A stretch of 64,000 bases of DNA from Anaerolineales bacterium (GCA_020634155.1 JACKCI010000002.1:620001-684000), one strand, 5' to 3'. Counted from the first letter of the stretch, positions 19,923-29,035 are shown. Numbers and translations: made by a program. Notes: a model not told the origin generated them from the letters alone.

Positions 19923-22900
19923 GGTCTTCCCCCATCACGTGTACCAGGAATGCTAATGCAATCTTACGTCGTTCATCAACAGATAATGGACGACCTGCTA
20001 TCTCCATCGTTGATTTGAAGTTTTGAAGCAACCGTAGTCCGTGTTGTGTTAAATCGGATGAGCGAAAACGGAATTCACGTGGGTCTTCGTCAGGTAGTTG
20101 AATTGCAAATGATACAGCCTTATCTTCTTCAATGAGTTCCTGCACATCACGCTCAACCTCATCGCGTGCCTTACGAAGTTCATCATAGAAGCGAATTTCA
20201 CTATTGTCGTTCCAGTCTCTCAAGGTAACACCTAGTACAGCCTCTGACATTCGATTCCAGAACAATCCATCATTTTCACTAGACTCCAGTAGGACATTCA
20301 CAACATTCTGAGTCAAGGTTGAACTAAACTTAAATTCGCTGATATGCGTACCGTTATCAGAATGCACGCTTGAAACCCATGATTTGAGAGTTATAAGACC
20401 ATCCTGGGTCAAGCCTGCATATCCAAACTCATTGGCAACAAAGACATCTAATCTGCGTTGAAGATCATAGTAGGCATTACTAATCTCTTGCATGAGTCGG
20501 TCAATACTTGTTGCTATTTCATCAGCACTAGATTGTTCGGTGAGTTGCAATATACGTGGCAAAGTCTCAAAAATCGCTTTAGATGGCTCTGTCTGCACCT
20601 TGCGAATTACATCACGAAATTGATTAGCCTGATCCGAAATTTGTTTTGTGAAACGACAGAATGCGGGTAAACCTTGCAACCAACGTGTCATACCACTACG
20701 AAGGCGTGAGAGAGGTTGTTTGTCACGTTCAATGTCCTGAATATACTCATTGAAACGGCTCATCAAAATCTGCCACAAATCGTCCAATACAGGCGACCAA
20801 TGACCAATTTCTATACTATAATCTTCTGGATTTTCAACAATTTTTAGTAACGTTTGTCCGTCAATTGTGCTGACGGGTGAGCGATCACGCCAGATACTTG
20901 TAACCATGAGGCGACTACGCAGAACTGATGCAATCAATATTGGTAAGACACCCTCACGAATGCCGAAGGGTTCACTTGTAAGTTTTTGGATAACTGGTTT
21001 AAATGACTTTTTGTTATTCACACAGTCAGCAAAGTGTGTGTCTATTGTATCCCACACTTCAGCGAGTAAAGGATTATTTTCTGGTCGCTCAAGTTGCCAG
21101 TTGCCATCCGTATTCTGACGCAGTATACCCGGTACGCGCAGTAAAGCATTCAAAGCCAGAACTTCTGGACCATATCCTTCTATACCAAAGGTCTCATCAG
21201 GTTCATGCGAAAAAAGCGCGTCGATCACTAATTCAGAAGCACGATATTGTTGTGCAGTTGGTATACGCTTATTGAGACCTTCACTGTTTAAAGCAGGTGT
21301 TTTTGAAAAGACACGATCACAAATATCGCTGATGAGCTTCGTTGTCTGTCCCGGACTGTTGATTCGATGACCCTGTGCCATGTCATCCTGGGTTGTAATC
21401 CAAACTGACTTCTGCTGACGGGGATCAATCAGATTCTTGATGATGTTATCAAGTCTGCCTTGAGCATCTTCTAACAGCCAATCAATTTCCCTCTGAATAC
21501 GGTCACGGTCATCATGTTGATGTAAAGACGCATCATTGTTAATCTCTTGAAGGGCGAATAACTCGCGCAATATATCGACTAATGAAACAAGGGGATGCCC
21601 TTCACGCGGTAAAACATAAACAACCTGATCATACGCTTGAATTGACTCATAGGCTTGTTGCCAAGCAAGCTCATCTGTTGCAAGCACATAGACCACCAAG
21701 CCATCGATCTGTTCCTGCTCTATAAGCAAATCCCAAGGTGCATCAAGCATTTCGTCTGACCAACGATAAACACCCGTGAAATAGCGAATCATAGATTTCT
21801 GCTGATTGTAGCGTCTTGCGAGGGTATACGGTGCAGGTATTGTCTGCTCTAGCAGCCGTCTTAGTTGAAGGGCTGAGGGATTAATGCGTTCTAGAGTAAC
21901 TCGTAATAAATCCTCAAAGTTGATGTCACTCCCCGCGATGAATGTCCAGTAGCCATCAATTTGGCGATGAATCACCACTTTACGACGACGCAGATTATCC
22001 AGTGCATGAATCGCCGCTTGTAGAGTTTCTTCGTTTTCTGCGCCGACTGCCCAACTGAGCAATTCCGTTGTAGGTCGGATAGGATTGTTATCAGCGCAAA
22101 TAGAGATGACTCCTAATGCTTTGACCAATTCCTCACCGATTTCGTCCGTTTCACCGACTTTATCCAGCGCGTTAATCACACCTGACCAATACTGATGTGC
22201 GCCAGCACCGCCAATATCAGCACGTACAGAATTCTCAAAATAATCCCACAAGTCAGGGATACGGATGAAAGGCACATCCTCCCCACTAAAGAGTTTTCGC
22301 TCAAGCAGATTACGAAGCGCATTTGGTTCGTCAGATGTCAAAAAAGTGAACATGGTGCGTTCATTTTGAGCAACCCTGCTTGAAAGGTGTGCCAATGCAA
22401 AGACTGTTAGCGGGTGAAGTGGCCAAGTATTGTAAATCAGATTATGAATGTCTTGTTCAGGCATTGAGCCAAAGAGACGATAATCTTTTACCCAACCAAT
22501 CAACCAATCAACCATGTCATCTTTGAGATAGTGATGCACAATAGCAGGGTCATGGTATTGGATCGCATTTGCGATTAAACGATACGCAATTAAAGGATCG
22601 GTTGAGAGGTCGTGACGTTGAAAACGTCCTTCGATACGCGACCATTCTTGTTGATAACTTTGTGGCAAGGCAGAAGCATAACCCTGCAATTCTTTGTGCG
22701 TAAATAATAGCAAATGAAGTTGATTCTCATCACTATAATTACAAGTTTCGGCAAAGTTTTGTAGTATCGCCGCTTCGTTACTAAAAGCATGGGTAGCATG
22801 TCCTTCGAGATAACGTCCAAATTCATCCCAGATGACAACAATACCTGTATATCCATGTGTCTGTAATTGAGTAACAACATCACGATAGACAACATCCGGT

Positions 22901-23580
22901 GACTGCTCCACTAAAGGATCAAATACAGCTCCAGCAGTGAGTTGTGCGTACAGGTCAACAAAATGTTTGTATGCTGATTCGTCCTCCGCATGGAGAGATT
23001 TCACCAGACCATTGAGGGCATTTCCATTGTGTTGAGCAAGTTGCTTTTCCAGCCGTACAATGAAGTCAGGGTACTCGTTCTGCCAACGCTTAATTGTCTC
23101 TAAGGCTGATTGAAACCGCGTGCTGAGTTCAATGTTGATACCTGTTTCGTTTAACGAGCGCGTCAATGCTCGTAACATCGCTGGTGCAAAACTACCCTCA
23201 TTACCGGATAGCACAACGGGAAATAATTTCTTGCCTTGTTGGATATAGTTTTGTGTTAGCTTACCCACTTGTGAATCTGCTTCAGATAAATGCTCTATAA
23301 AGCCATCAACTTCATGGGAGAGCTTAGGATTATTTTCCAAGAGTGCCGCGAGAGCAACAGCAAAATGGGATTTACCAGAACCATATGCCGCGTATAAAAC
23401 ATGAGCACGTTGCGTACCCTTTGGAGTCGTGTTCCTTATAATGGACTTTAGAGCTTCGATAGCAGTTTGTGTTGGAATATACTGTTCAACGGCATTCGGA
23501 TCACGCAGATCGTAGCGGACATGAATCGCTCGTTGGAATCGTGAAATGGGTTTAATTATCTCATGAGCGGTCGTGACCAT
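19912..23580 (-). CDS. sspC: Large P-loop ATPase of the phosphorothioation operon, SspC-like
   Basis: This 1222-aa protein has Walker A YGSGKSH (66-72) and Walker B VIWDEFGR with D253/E254. The N-terminal ATPase is followed by a winged-helix-like part and a long helical C-terminal half. The architecture resembles BrxC/PglY ATPases of BREX as well as SspC, the ATPase that works with SspB and SspD. Its place between the DUF4007 and desulfurase genes favours the SspC role: ATP-driven DNA engagement during sulfur insertion. It overlaps both neighbours (25 and 11 bases), with GAGGTG before its ATG. I cannot compare its length with characterised SspC proteins, so the symbol is a role assignment. 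Confidence 0.65.
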   Translation of the reverse strand: MVTTAHEIIKPISRFQRAIHVRYDLRDPNAVEQYIPTQTAIEALKSIIRNTTPKGTQRAHVLYAAYGSGKSHFAVALAALLENNPKLSHEVDGFIEHLSEADSQVGKLTQNYIQQGKKLFPVVLSGNEGSFAPAMLRALTRSLNETGINIELSTRFQSALETIKRWQNEYPDFIVRLEKQLAQHNGNALNGLVKSLHAEDESAYKHFVDLYAQLTAGAVFDPLVEQSPDVVYRDVVTQLQTHGYTGIVVIWDEFGRYLEGHATHAFSNEAAILQNFAETCNYSDENQLHLLLFTHKELQGYASALPQSYQQEWSRIEGRFQRHDLSTDPLIAYRLIANAIQYHDPAIVHHYLKDDMVDWLIGWVKDYRLFGSMPEQDIHNLIYNTWPLHPLTVFALAHLSSRVAQNERTMFTFLTSDEPNALRNLLERKLFSGEDVPFIRIPDLWDYFENSVRADIGGAGAHQYWSGVINALDKVGETDEIGEELVKALGVISICADNNPIRPTTELLSWAVGAENEETLQAAIHALDNLRRRKVVIHRQIDGYWTFIAGSDINFEDLLRVTLERINPSALQLRRLLEQTIPAPYTLARRYNQQKSMIRYFTGVYRWSDEMLDAPWDLLIEQEQIDGLVVYVLATDELAWQQAYESIQAYDQVVYVLPREGHPLVSLVDILRELFALQEINNDASLHQHDDRDRIQREIDWLLEDAQGRLDNIIKNLIDPRQQKSVWITTQDDMAQGHRINSPGQTTKLISDICDRVFSKTPALNSEGLNKRIPTAQQYRASELVIDALFSHEPDETFGIEGYGPEVLALNALLRVPGILRQNTDGNWQLERPENNPLLAEVWDTIDTHFADCVNNKKSFKPVIQKLTSEPFGIREGVLPILIASVLRSRLMVTSIWRDRSPVSTIDGQTLLKIVENPEDYSIEIGHWSPVLDDLWQILMSRFNEYIQDIERDKQPLSRLRSGMTRWLQGLPAFCRFTKQISDQANQFRDVIRKVQTEPSKAIFETLPRILQLTEQSSADEIATSIDRLMQEISNAYYDLQRRLDVFVANEFGYAGLTQDGLITLKSWVSSVHSDNGTHISEFKFSSTLTQNVVNVLLESSENDGLFWNRMSEAVLGVTLRDWNDNSEIRFYDELRKARDEVERDVQELIEEDKAVSFAIQLPDEDPREFRFRSSDLTQHGLRLLQNFKSTMEIAGRPLSVDERRKIALAFLVHVMGEDLDE

Positions 23581-24521
23581 GTTTGCACCTCTTCTGCGGC
23601 ATCTAGCTGTTCTTGATAATACATCTTCATTACATCGTCTGCGGTGATGCCCGGTAGTCTAATCTGGTCAAGCCCTCCTGTGCGTGTAAGCTGCACCCGA
23701 CATTCAGGATAGGTGTCGTTTAATTGACTGAGTAAATCTTCAAACTCGGTTGGCTTGATGTTGAATGTGCGTCCAACATTACAGGGTTCGCGCAATGCCA
23801 CCTGTAGACCAACCTGCCGTGCCTCTTTACGCTCACCGTTCTGTTGTGCCTTGAGCAACACATAGAGCATAACCAACGGATGAATATTATCTGGTGATCC
23901 AGCTTCCAGACGATAGGTTTTCACCTTTTTACCTGTTTCTTCATCAAGATCCGTATAAACCGAGAGCAAGCCAAGCGTTGTCAACGGCGATTCGAGGACA
24001 TCTTCCGGTGACGCATCGCGTTGATTCGGCAGATATGTCTTAATTAGACAATCGAAATCTTTTCGTAATGAACTCTCAGCGACTTTTTTGCCTTCTTCAT
24101 CTGTCTGCGTGTTAATCCAAGCCTGCAAACGTGCTACAAACTCATGGTGTGTAAAGCGTGTTGGCACGTAATGATTGAAAAACCAGTACCATGTACTCGT
24201 CAGATCAACATTCGAGATGAGATTATGATGGAGAAACCAGAGCGTGCCATCTAGCTCTTGATAAGGGTCATATACTTTTATAAATTCTCCAAATGGAGTG
24301 AGAATTTGTGCAGTACGACTTTCAACACGCTCTTCAGATGCAATACCGCTTGCTTGCATCCAGAATCGCAGTGAACGCACCATATTCTTGCCCAAACCAA
24401 GCACTTCAGGGGCTTCATCATCCAGAAAGATATTTTGGTTATCTACAATCGCTTGAATGCCTTTGTTCAGCCATCCATCACGAATATAGAAAGTTTCGTG
24501 TTTTGCAAATGTCAATGACAT
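23556..24521 (-). CDS. sspB: DUF4007 protein, SspB-like
   Basis: This 321-aa protein is recognised as a DUF4007 family member from its N-terminal pattern of a short FAKHETFYIRDGW stretch, followed by a Gly/Lys-rich helical region and a central Trp-rich segment near residues 90-110. DUF4007 proteins accompany PAPS-reductase-like proteins in phosphorothioation loci. SspB is the member proposed to nick DNA so that sulfur can be inserted on one strand. No classical nuclease signature is obvious by eye. It begins nine bases after the sspD-like stop, with an AGAGGT ribosome site. Family call good; catalytic role taken from the known system. Confidence 0.72.
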   Translation of the reverse strand: MSLTFAKHETFYIRDGWLNKGIQAIVDNQNIFLDDEAPEVLGLGKNMVRSLRFWMQASGIASEERVESRTAQILTPFGEFIKVYDPYQELDGTLWFLHHNLISNVDLTSTWYWFFNHYVPTRFTHHEFVARLQAWINTQTDEEGKKVAESSLRKDFDCLIKTYLPNQRDASPEDVLESPLTTLGLLSVYTDLDEETGKKVKTYRLEAGSPDNIHPLVMLYVLLKAQQNGERKEARQVGLQVALREPCNVGRTFNIKPTEFEDLLSQLNDTYPECRVQLTRTGGLDQIRLPGITADDVMKMYYQEQLDAAEEVQTWSRPLMR

Positions 24522-24530
24522 AAGTACCTC

Positions 24531-26285
24531 TTAAATAGAATCCAGTGGTACAAAACCACTTCCATTACTTTCAGGTTTGGGCAAAGAGTTTCCAAATACA
24601 CTTAAACTCTTTGCGACCAGACAGCCCGTAGTTCCAAAATGTGTTACGCATTCCATACAACCAGTACACACATCCTGATTAATTTCGTAGATGCGTTGAT
24701 CAGGTTTGATGGTAATGGCACTCGTGGGACATACAGCAGAGCAAGCAGTACATTGAATACAGGTTTGGAATTTGACCGACTGATACCGCAAATACGCAGT
24801 AATATTCTTCATCTGATCTTTAGGATTGATTATCGTAAATCGAACCGTCGTGCTGTTTTCAGGAGCTTGCACGATTATCGCATCCCACTTTTGTCCCGGT
24901 CTTCCTTCAAGATAAATCTCACCAAGGGCGGCTCGACTACGATCACGGTTGATCTTGCCAAGTGGTTTTAAGAACTCTTCAAATTCGACATCAACCGGAC
25001 GATCTATTTCGACCTGAATGGTATCATCCATATCGCCACAAGGTTTCGCTTCGATGCCTAAGAAGGCATTTTCCATGCCTGCTCCACCAAAGCGTTTCAC
25101 CCATGCACGATCATCTATATATTCTTCGGGGTCTGGTTTGTTGATACGCCGGGCAAAATCGACTAACTGATTGCGCCAACGTTCCGAGTCTTCTGGAAAG
25201 AAAAGTTTACCGAGCATTTCTGACCATTCTGAATTCAATGGGCAGAGCCAGCAACCGACACGGGTATAGCCGAGTCTATAAGACTTATTGAAAGTTACTT
25301 CGTTGGCAATCATATAAAGCCAAACATCAAATTCTGTCCAATCAATGATCGGTGATGCTGTAATTTGTTGCCCAATTTTCGCTCCAACAGTGACACCATT
25401 AAGCTCATCATCGGATGAGACTTGCACCACTTCCTTAATGCGTTCGCCGTCATCGCCACGAATGCGATGATATTTGCTACGTTGTGTTGACTCATCGCGG
25501 CGGATCCCATAAAAAGTCAAAACCTTTTGGTCACCAAGCGTCTGTAACAAGTTGTTGATAGGACCTGCCTTAAAAATCGTACAACACCAACGCATGACAC
25601 GGCTCGGTGGTCCAATTTCATCAACCATCTTATGGAAATCATGTTCAGCACGGGCTTCAAAGAAGGGCACTAAAGGATTTTCTTCACGGAACTGCTCTAC
25701 ATAAGCATATGTGTTCTCATCCTCAAGTGTCGTATCACCGAATACATGCAAAACATCAGAACGTCCTAGTCCGCGTCTGACTAAATCAGAAACAACTGTG
25801 CTGTCTTTACCACCTGAAAACGATACCATCAACATTCGCCGCGTGAAACGTTTGATACAGCTTTGCACGAAGCGGAAGGCTTCGTCTTCAAGCGCGTTCA
25901 AATAAGGGCGATTAATTTCTAATGCCTTCTTGTAATCTATTAATAGTTGATAATCTACAGCATCATAATGTTGACTGTCTGCAATAAAGTCACCGATTGC
26001 AGGTAAATCTTCTTTAACTTGATCTGCTTTGGGAAGGCGAATTGTTTCCCCGTTAACATAGTAGGCAGTCGATTTACTTGCACGCCACACTTGCTCAGTC
26101 AATAAGGGACCATGTCCATAAAATTGAAGAATACGGCGTTCGCGAGAAAATACCGGACGCACATCTGTTGATAGATATTTCGCATCATTCCCGCAATGAA
26201 CGCAGGGGATGTATTTTACTTGACGGTCAGTCTTTGTCTTGAAGACTCCGTGGCAGTGATCACACCAAAATACGCCTTCGTGCAT
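24531..26285 (-). CDS. sspD: PAPS-reductase-like sulfurtransferase with two ferredoxin motifs, SspD/DndC-like
   Basis: This 584-aa protein is the core sulfur-transfer enzyme of DNA phosphorothioation. An N-terminal zinc ribbon (C8, C11, C28, C31) precedes an ATP-pyrophosphatase PP-loop SFSGGKDS (155-162). Conserved Cys residues follow at C234/C235 and in GCWLC (C345, C348), as in DndC/SspD, where they hold an Fe-S cluster and carry persulfide. Unlike compact DndC proteins it ends in a ferredoxin-like domain with C509-x2-C512-x2-C515-x3-C519 and C540-x2-C543-x2-C546-x8-C555, which may supply electrons. It is the first gene of the operon, with AAGGA before the ATG. A general PAPS reductase is unlikely given the neighbours. 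Confidence 0.8.
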   Translation of the reverse strand: MHEGVFWCDHCHGVFKTKTDRQVKYIPCVHCGNDAKYLSTDVRPVFSRERRILQFYGHGPLLTEQVWRASKSTAYYVNGETIRLPKADQVKEDLPAIGDFIADSQHYDAVDYQLLIDYKKALEINRPYLNALEDEAFRFVQSCIKRFTRRMLMVSFSGGKDSTVVSDLVRRGLGRSDVLHVFGDTTLEDENTYAYVEQFREENPLVPFFEARAEHDFHKMVDEIGPPSRVMRWCCTIFKAGPINNLLQTLGDQKVLTFYGIRRDESTQRSKYHRIRGDDGERIKEVVQVSSDDELNGVTVGAKIGQQITASPIIDWTEFDVWLYMIANEVTFNKSYRLGYTRVGCWLCPLNSEWSEMLGKLFFPEDSERWRNQLVDFARRINKPDPEEYIDDRAWVKRFGGAGMENAFLGIEAKPCGDMDDTIQVEIDRPVDVEFEEFLKPLGKINRDRSRAALGEIYLEGRPGQKWDAIIVQAPENSTTVRFTIINPKDQMKNITAYLRYQSVKFQTCIQCTACSAVCPTSAITIKPDQRIYEINQDVCTGCMECVTHFGTTGCLVAKSLSVFGNSLPKPESNGSGFVPLDSI

Positions 26286-26554
26286 TATTTTTTCCTTGCC
26301 ACACTTGTTTACATAATCGAGTTTGACCTCTGGAAGACTATAGTAACATGAAATCGAAAATCCTGCTTTTCTTCCAGATACAGGGATTGTAGCACAAACG
26401 TGTGGAATCGGGGAAGGTGAACCGTTTCAATTGCGTTGATTTATCGTTCAATTGTTTGAAATATGTTTTTTGTAATTTTGGAATAATATAGTTAGTGTTG
26501 ATTTTCTGTTAATATTTAACTGTAGGCGATACCCATCAAGCTACTCTGGACGAA
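26286..26554. promoter_or_regulatory. AT-rich intergenic region upstream of the ssp operon
   Basis: This 269-base stretch without a gene separates the ssp operon start from the next - strand gene. It must contain the ssp promoter on the - strand. A TACTAT sequence at 26340-26345 (- strand) could be a -10 element, but no matching -35 was found. The half near 26440-26520 is strongly AT-rich. No terminator hairpin or operator is evident. Confidence 0.35.
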
Positions 26555-27352
26555 TTAACTGCCTGCCCCATTGACCGATGTCATCCACCACCAGATACGC
26601 GAGACCGCATCCGTGTTGTGTGCCATCCTATCTAAAGCATCTTGCAAAGCATCGGGGCGATTCTGATCTCTGCGCCAGTGTAAATAAGCAAGATGTGACA
26701 TAAACGGCTTGTTATCTTTTGGCCAGTTTGTGTAACCCAAATAGCTTGCTGTATCGACCAGTCCGGTTGATTTGCTGGGGAGCGCAACGGCATCCACAAA
26801 TATTTTATGCAGGTCAACCATGCACGGTTTGAGGTCTTTTTGTACTTCGGGTGGCGCAGTTTCGTTCAGATGTTTCAGTATAGATTTGCCCCAATAATAG
26901 ATCGTCCACTTGTACTCAAATGCTAAATCGCGGACATGCGCCCATGCGTAGTGAATATGTGGCACTAAGCCGACCATTCTGCCATCTGGCAGGTGCATTG
27001 GAACAGGCATTTCAGGCATATCAATCACGTAATGCTTTTCCTGCACCGGACTCGACAGACAAAATCCCCATGGCCATTCAGGGAGTGTATCGGGATCGAC
27101 GCGCACATCGAGGATAGCACCCTGCTTGCGAATGTTTTCGGGAATGCTACCAAACCATACGGGCTTATTCTCTAAATATGCCTGTGCAGAAGCACGAATA
27201 CGCGGGGCAGTTTTCTCACCAATACCAGATATGGATTGCAAGTCCTCAACTGACATGGTGGCGAGTTGTTCTAGTGTCCGAACACCACGTCCAGCCAATT
27301 CAGCTATGACCGCTTTGCGGGTGATGACTTTTTGAATATCGTTACTTTGCAT
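26555..27352 (-). CDS. HhH protein with degenerate RecB/RNase-H-like domain (TM0106-like)
   Basis: This 265-aa protein counts from the ATG at 27352, which has AAGGA six bases upstream; a GTG at 27388 overlapping the previous stop is an alternative. The N-terminus holds helix-hairpin-helix repeats (ISGIGEKTAPRI). The remainder aligns by eye to the RNase-H-like part of TM0106-type RecB family nucleases: LDVRVDP where active members have a D-x-E strand, a Tyr/Lys stretch for the HYEK region, LVDLHKIF-like motif with SKS for the VES motif, and a final NTDA for the usual NEDD. Loss of the first Glu suggests weak or no nuclease activity. It follows the toxin-antitoxin pair closely. Confidence 0.5.
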   Translation of the reverse strand: MQSNDIQKVITRKAVIAELAGRGVRTLEQLATMSVEDLQSISGIGEKTAPRIRASAQAYLENKPVWFGSIPENIRKQGAILDVRVDPDTLPEWPWGFCLSSPVQEKHYVIDMPEMPVPMHLPDGRMVGLVPHIHYAWAHVRDLAFEYKWTIYYWGKSILKHLNETAPPEVQKDLKPCMVDLHKIFVDAVALPSKSTGLVDTASYLGYTNWPKDNKPFMSHLAYLHWRRDQNRPDALQDALDRMAHNTDAVSRIWWWMTSVNGAGS

Positions 27353-27384
27353 GGAATTCCTTGAACGATGATAATATGCGGTTT

Positions 27385-27717
27385 TCACTCATCTGACTGT
27401 TCCGAAATCTTGATGACCTGACCGTGCTGAATTATTTCTAATGCCTCATTGACATCAGACATCAACGGTAACAAGGTTTCAAATTTGTTGTTTTGGGCAG
27501 AGAGAACCACGAAACTCACGGGTTGATCGGCAAGTTGCTGTTGATATTCCAGATTATTGTCAATCGTGATAAAAACATCAAATACACCGATCATTAATCG
27601 CAATAATTCACCATTCTTTTTCCCTGACCATCCCGCTTCAGGAACAGTCATTACATCATGCTCGCCCAATGTATGCTTGAGTTTACGTGGGAGGCATTCA
27701 TCAATCAGAATTTTCAT
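27385..27717 (-). CDS. DUF5615 PIN-like toxin
   Basis: This is a 110-aa PIN-fold-like protein. The opening MKILIDECLP, the VPEAGWSG turn with a following N/E pair, and the FITIDNNL segment are hallmarks of DUF5615 proteins, which are toxin-like nucleases paired with DUF433 antitoxins. Acidic residues D6, E7 and the Asp of TIDNN would form the metal site. The ATG at 27717 gives the conserved N-terminus; a TTG nine bases upstream is possible. It overlaps the DUF433 gene by 17 bases in the usual antitoxin-toxin order. The target is presumed to be RNA, from the family. Confidence 0.75.
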   Translation of the reverse strand: MKILIDECLPRKLKHTLGEHDVMTVPEAGWSGKKNGELLRLMIGVFDVFITIDNNLEYQQQLADQPVSFVVLSAQNNKFETLLPLMSDVNEALEIIQHGQVIKISEQSDE

Positions 27718-27916
27718 GTGCGGCAACTGCTCCAGCGTATTCCAGAAACTGAATTACCTGCTCACGGGTAACAGTCGGGAAATCATCCAGAAAACTATCA
27801 ATCGTTTCGCCAGTAGCCAGATAGTCGATAAGGTTTTGCACCGGAACCCGTGTCCCGCGAAAAACGGGTATTCCCCCAAGAATGTCAGGGTCTTTGATAA
27901 TCACTGTTTCAGTCAT
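27701..27916 (-). CDS. DUF433 antitoxin
   Basis: This is a 71-aa winged-helix protein with the diagnostic DUF433 features: PDILGGIPVFRGTRVPV near the N-terminus, then an LATGETIDSFLDDFPTVT helix-turn-helix and a C-terminal helix ending in the Leu/Glu/Tyr pattern. These proteins neutralise DUF5615 toxins and usually repress their own promoter. The ribosome site AGGAGG lies just ahead of the ATG. It is the first gene of the - strand TA operon, whose promoter shares an intergenic region with the left TGGTCAG repeats. Confidence 0.78.
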   Translation of the reverse strand: MTETVIIKDPDILGGIPVFRGTRVPVQNLIDYLATGETIDSFLDDFPTVTREQVIQFLEYAGAVAAHENSD

Positions 27917-28004
27917 TATGTCCTCCTGTGATTTACTTTCATTGTAGCATCATTTATCGAACAAACTCATCGTCAAGCAATTTGCGAAACTTTGTCTGAA
28001 AAAC

Positions 28005-28039
28005 TGACCATTCTGCTCACAACTGACCATACTGACCAT
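28005..28039 (-). repeat. Left inverted copy of a triple TGGTCAG repeat
   Basis: Three CTGACCA heptamers sit at 28005, 28024 and 28033 (spacings 19 and 9). Read on the - strand they give the same order and spacing as the set at 29964-29998. The shared block of the two inner heptamers plus flanks is identical over 23 bases, and the third copy is followed by TTTT in both. The array lies between the DUF433 gene and the small + strand gene at 28056, so it could be an operator, an iteron or an element end. Confidence 0.75.
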
Positions 28040-28055
28040 TCAAAATCAGGTTACA

Positions 28056-28343
28056 ATGGATGAAATGGTTGATTGGAAACCCCACATGATCGACATGCTT
28101 CAGAACTATAACGACGATCAGCTATGGGATGTTGTTAACAATTACCCTGTGGAGGATCTCCGCTTGAAAGAACTCACTGCGCTTGGGAAGCAGGGTAAAC
28201 TTTCTGCTGATGAACTTACTGAACTGGAACAACGAATTGATGCGTGGGATCAACAGGTATTACTGCGGTCTGAGGCGTTACTCCTGTTGAAATAGCGCGG
28301 GCATGAGATTGATCTCTATTTACGAGAACAGAAGACAAACTAA
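28056..28343 (+). pseudogene. Small conserved-type protein interrupted by an in-frame amber codon
   Basis: The frame from ATG 28056 reaches a TAG at 28293-28295 after 79 residues. Reading through the TAG adds RGHEIDLYLREQKTN and ends in TAA at 28341-28343, whose last base is the A of the next gene's ATG (TAATG). This coupling and the continuity suggest the full protein is 95 aa and that the TAG replaced a GAG. From memory, similar small proteins (DDQLWDVV at the start, ELTALGKQGKL, LLLLK-x-RGH at the end) occur beside nuclease or toxin genes in cyanobacteria and Chloroflexota, where the stretch is uninterrupted. Either a recent nonsense mutation or readthrough explains it. The function is unknown. 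Confidence 0.55.
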
Positions 28344-29035
28344 TGAAGCGGATATTTATTCCAGCTAGTCAAGCTCAAGACTGGCAACAATTTCTAGCAG
28401 AGCCAGAACGACAATGGAAGGTTGGATATTCTGCCCGTACACTAGCGTATTGCTGGCACACAGCAACTGGATTCCCGGAAGAAGTTGGCTTAGTTTTTGC
28501 ATCTTCACCATTACTAGCCTTCCATTCTATAGAGCCATTACTTATCCTGCCCGAATACAAGGTGTCTCTAAAAGGTCGCGGACCCGACTCCCAGAACGAT
28601 ATTTTCGTGTTGGGAAAGGCGCAAGATGGTGAGTTAGTTTCAATCATGGTTGAGGGCAAGGTCGAAGAATCATTTGGTGATTCGTTAGGTAAGTGGAAAT
28701 CTGCCAATAAAGGCTTCACTGACAACAAGCGCGAACGATTGGACGATCTGCAACAGCATCTTGGATTAGCGTCTATCCCTGATGACATTTATTATCAACT
28801 TCTACATCGCACCGCATCTGCCGTAATCGAAGCACGGCGGTTCAATGCTCGATATGCCATTATGCTGGTTCATTCCTTCAGCCCTACCGCAAGTTGGTTT
28901 GATGAATATGCCCGTTGTCTAAACTTATTTGATGTTGTGGCAGAAAAGAATGTACTCCACCATCTGAATGTGGTTGATGGTATCGACGTATATACAGTCT
29001 GGGTTACAGGCGATGTGTGTTTTCTAAAGTTGTAA
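28343..29035 (+). CDS. PD-(D/E)XK-like protein, possibly DUF6946
   Basis: This 230-aa protein has an N-terminal pattern (residues 13-40: DWQQFL, QWK-x-GYSA, LAYCW) that I associate with DUF6946. A nuclease-like core follows: E64, D86 within SQNDIFVL, and E104-G-K106 in MVEGKVEE, which fit a PD-(D/E)XK metal site. The later IMLVHSFS strand suits the same fold. Its ATG is fused to the stop of the small upstream frame. It could be a restriction-type or toxin-like nuclease, with the upstream small protein as partner. The family name is tentative; the motif is visible. Confidence 0.55.
   Translation: MKRIFIPASQAQDWQQFLAEPERQWKVGYSARTLAYCWHTATGFPEEVGLVFASSPLLAFHSIEPLLILPEYKVSLKGRGPDSQNDIFVLGKAQDGELVSIMVEGKVEESFGDSLGKWKSANKGFTDNKRERLDDLQQHLGLASIPDDIYYQLLHRTASAVIEARRFNARYAIMLVHSFSPTASWFDEYARCLNLFDVVAEKNVLHHLNVVDGIDVYTVWVTGDVCFLKL

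Noticed and set aside
19912..26285. BREX system because of the PglY/BrxC-like ATPase
   Set aside because: No PglX methyltransferase, PglZ phosphatase or BrxL protease is present; DUF4007 and PAPS-reductase-like genes point to Ssp.
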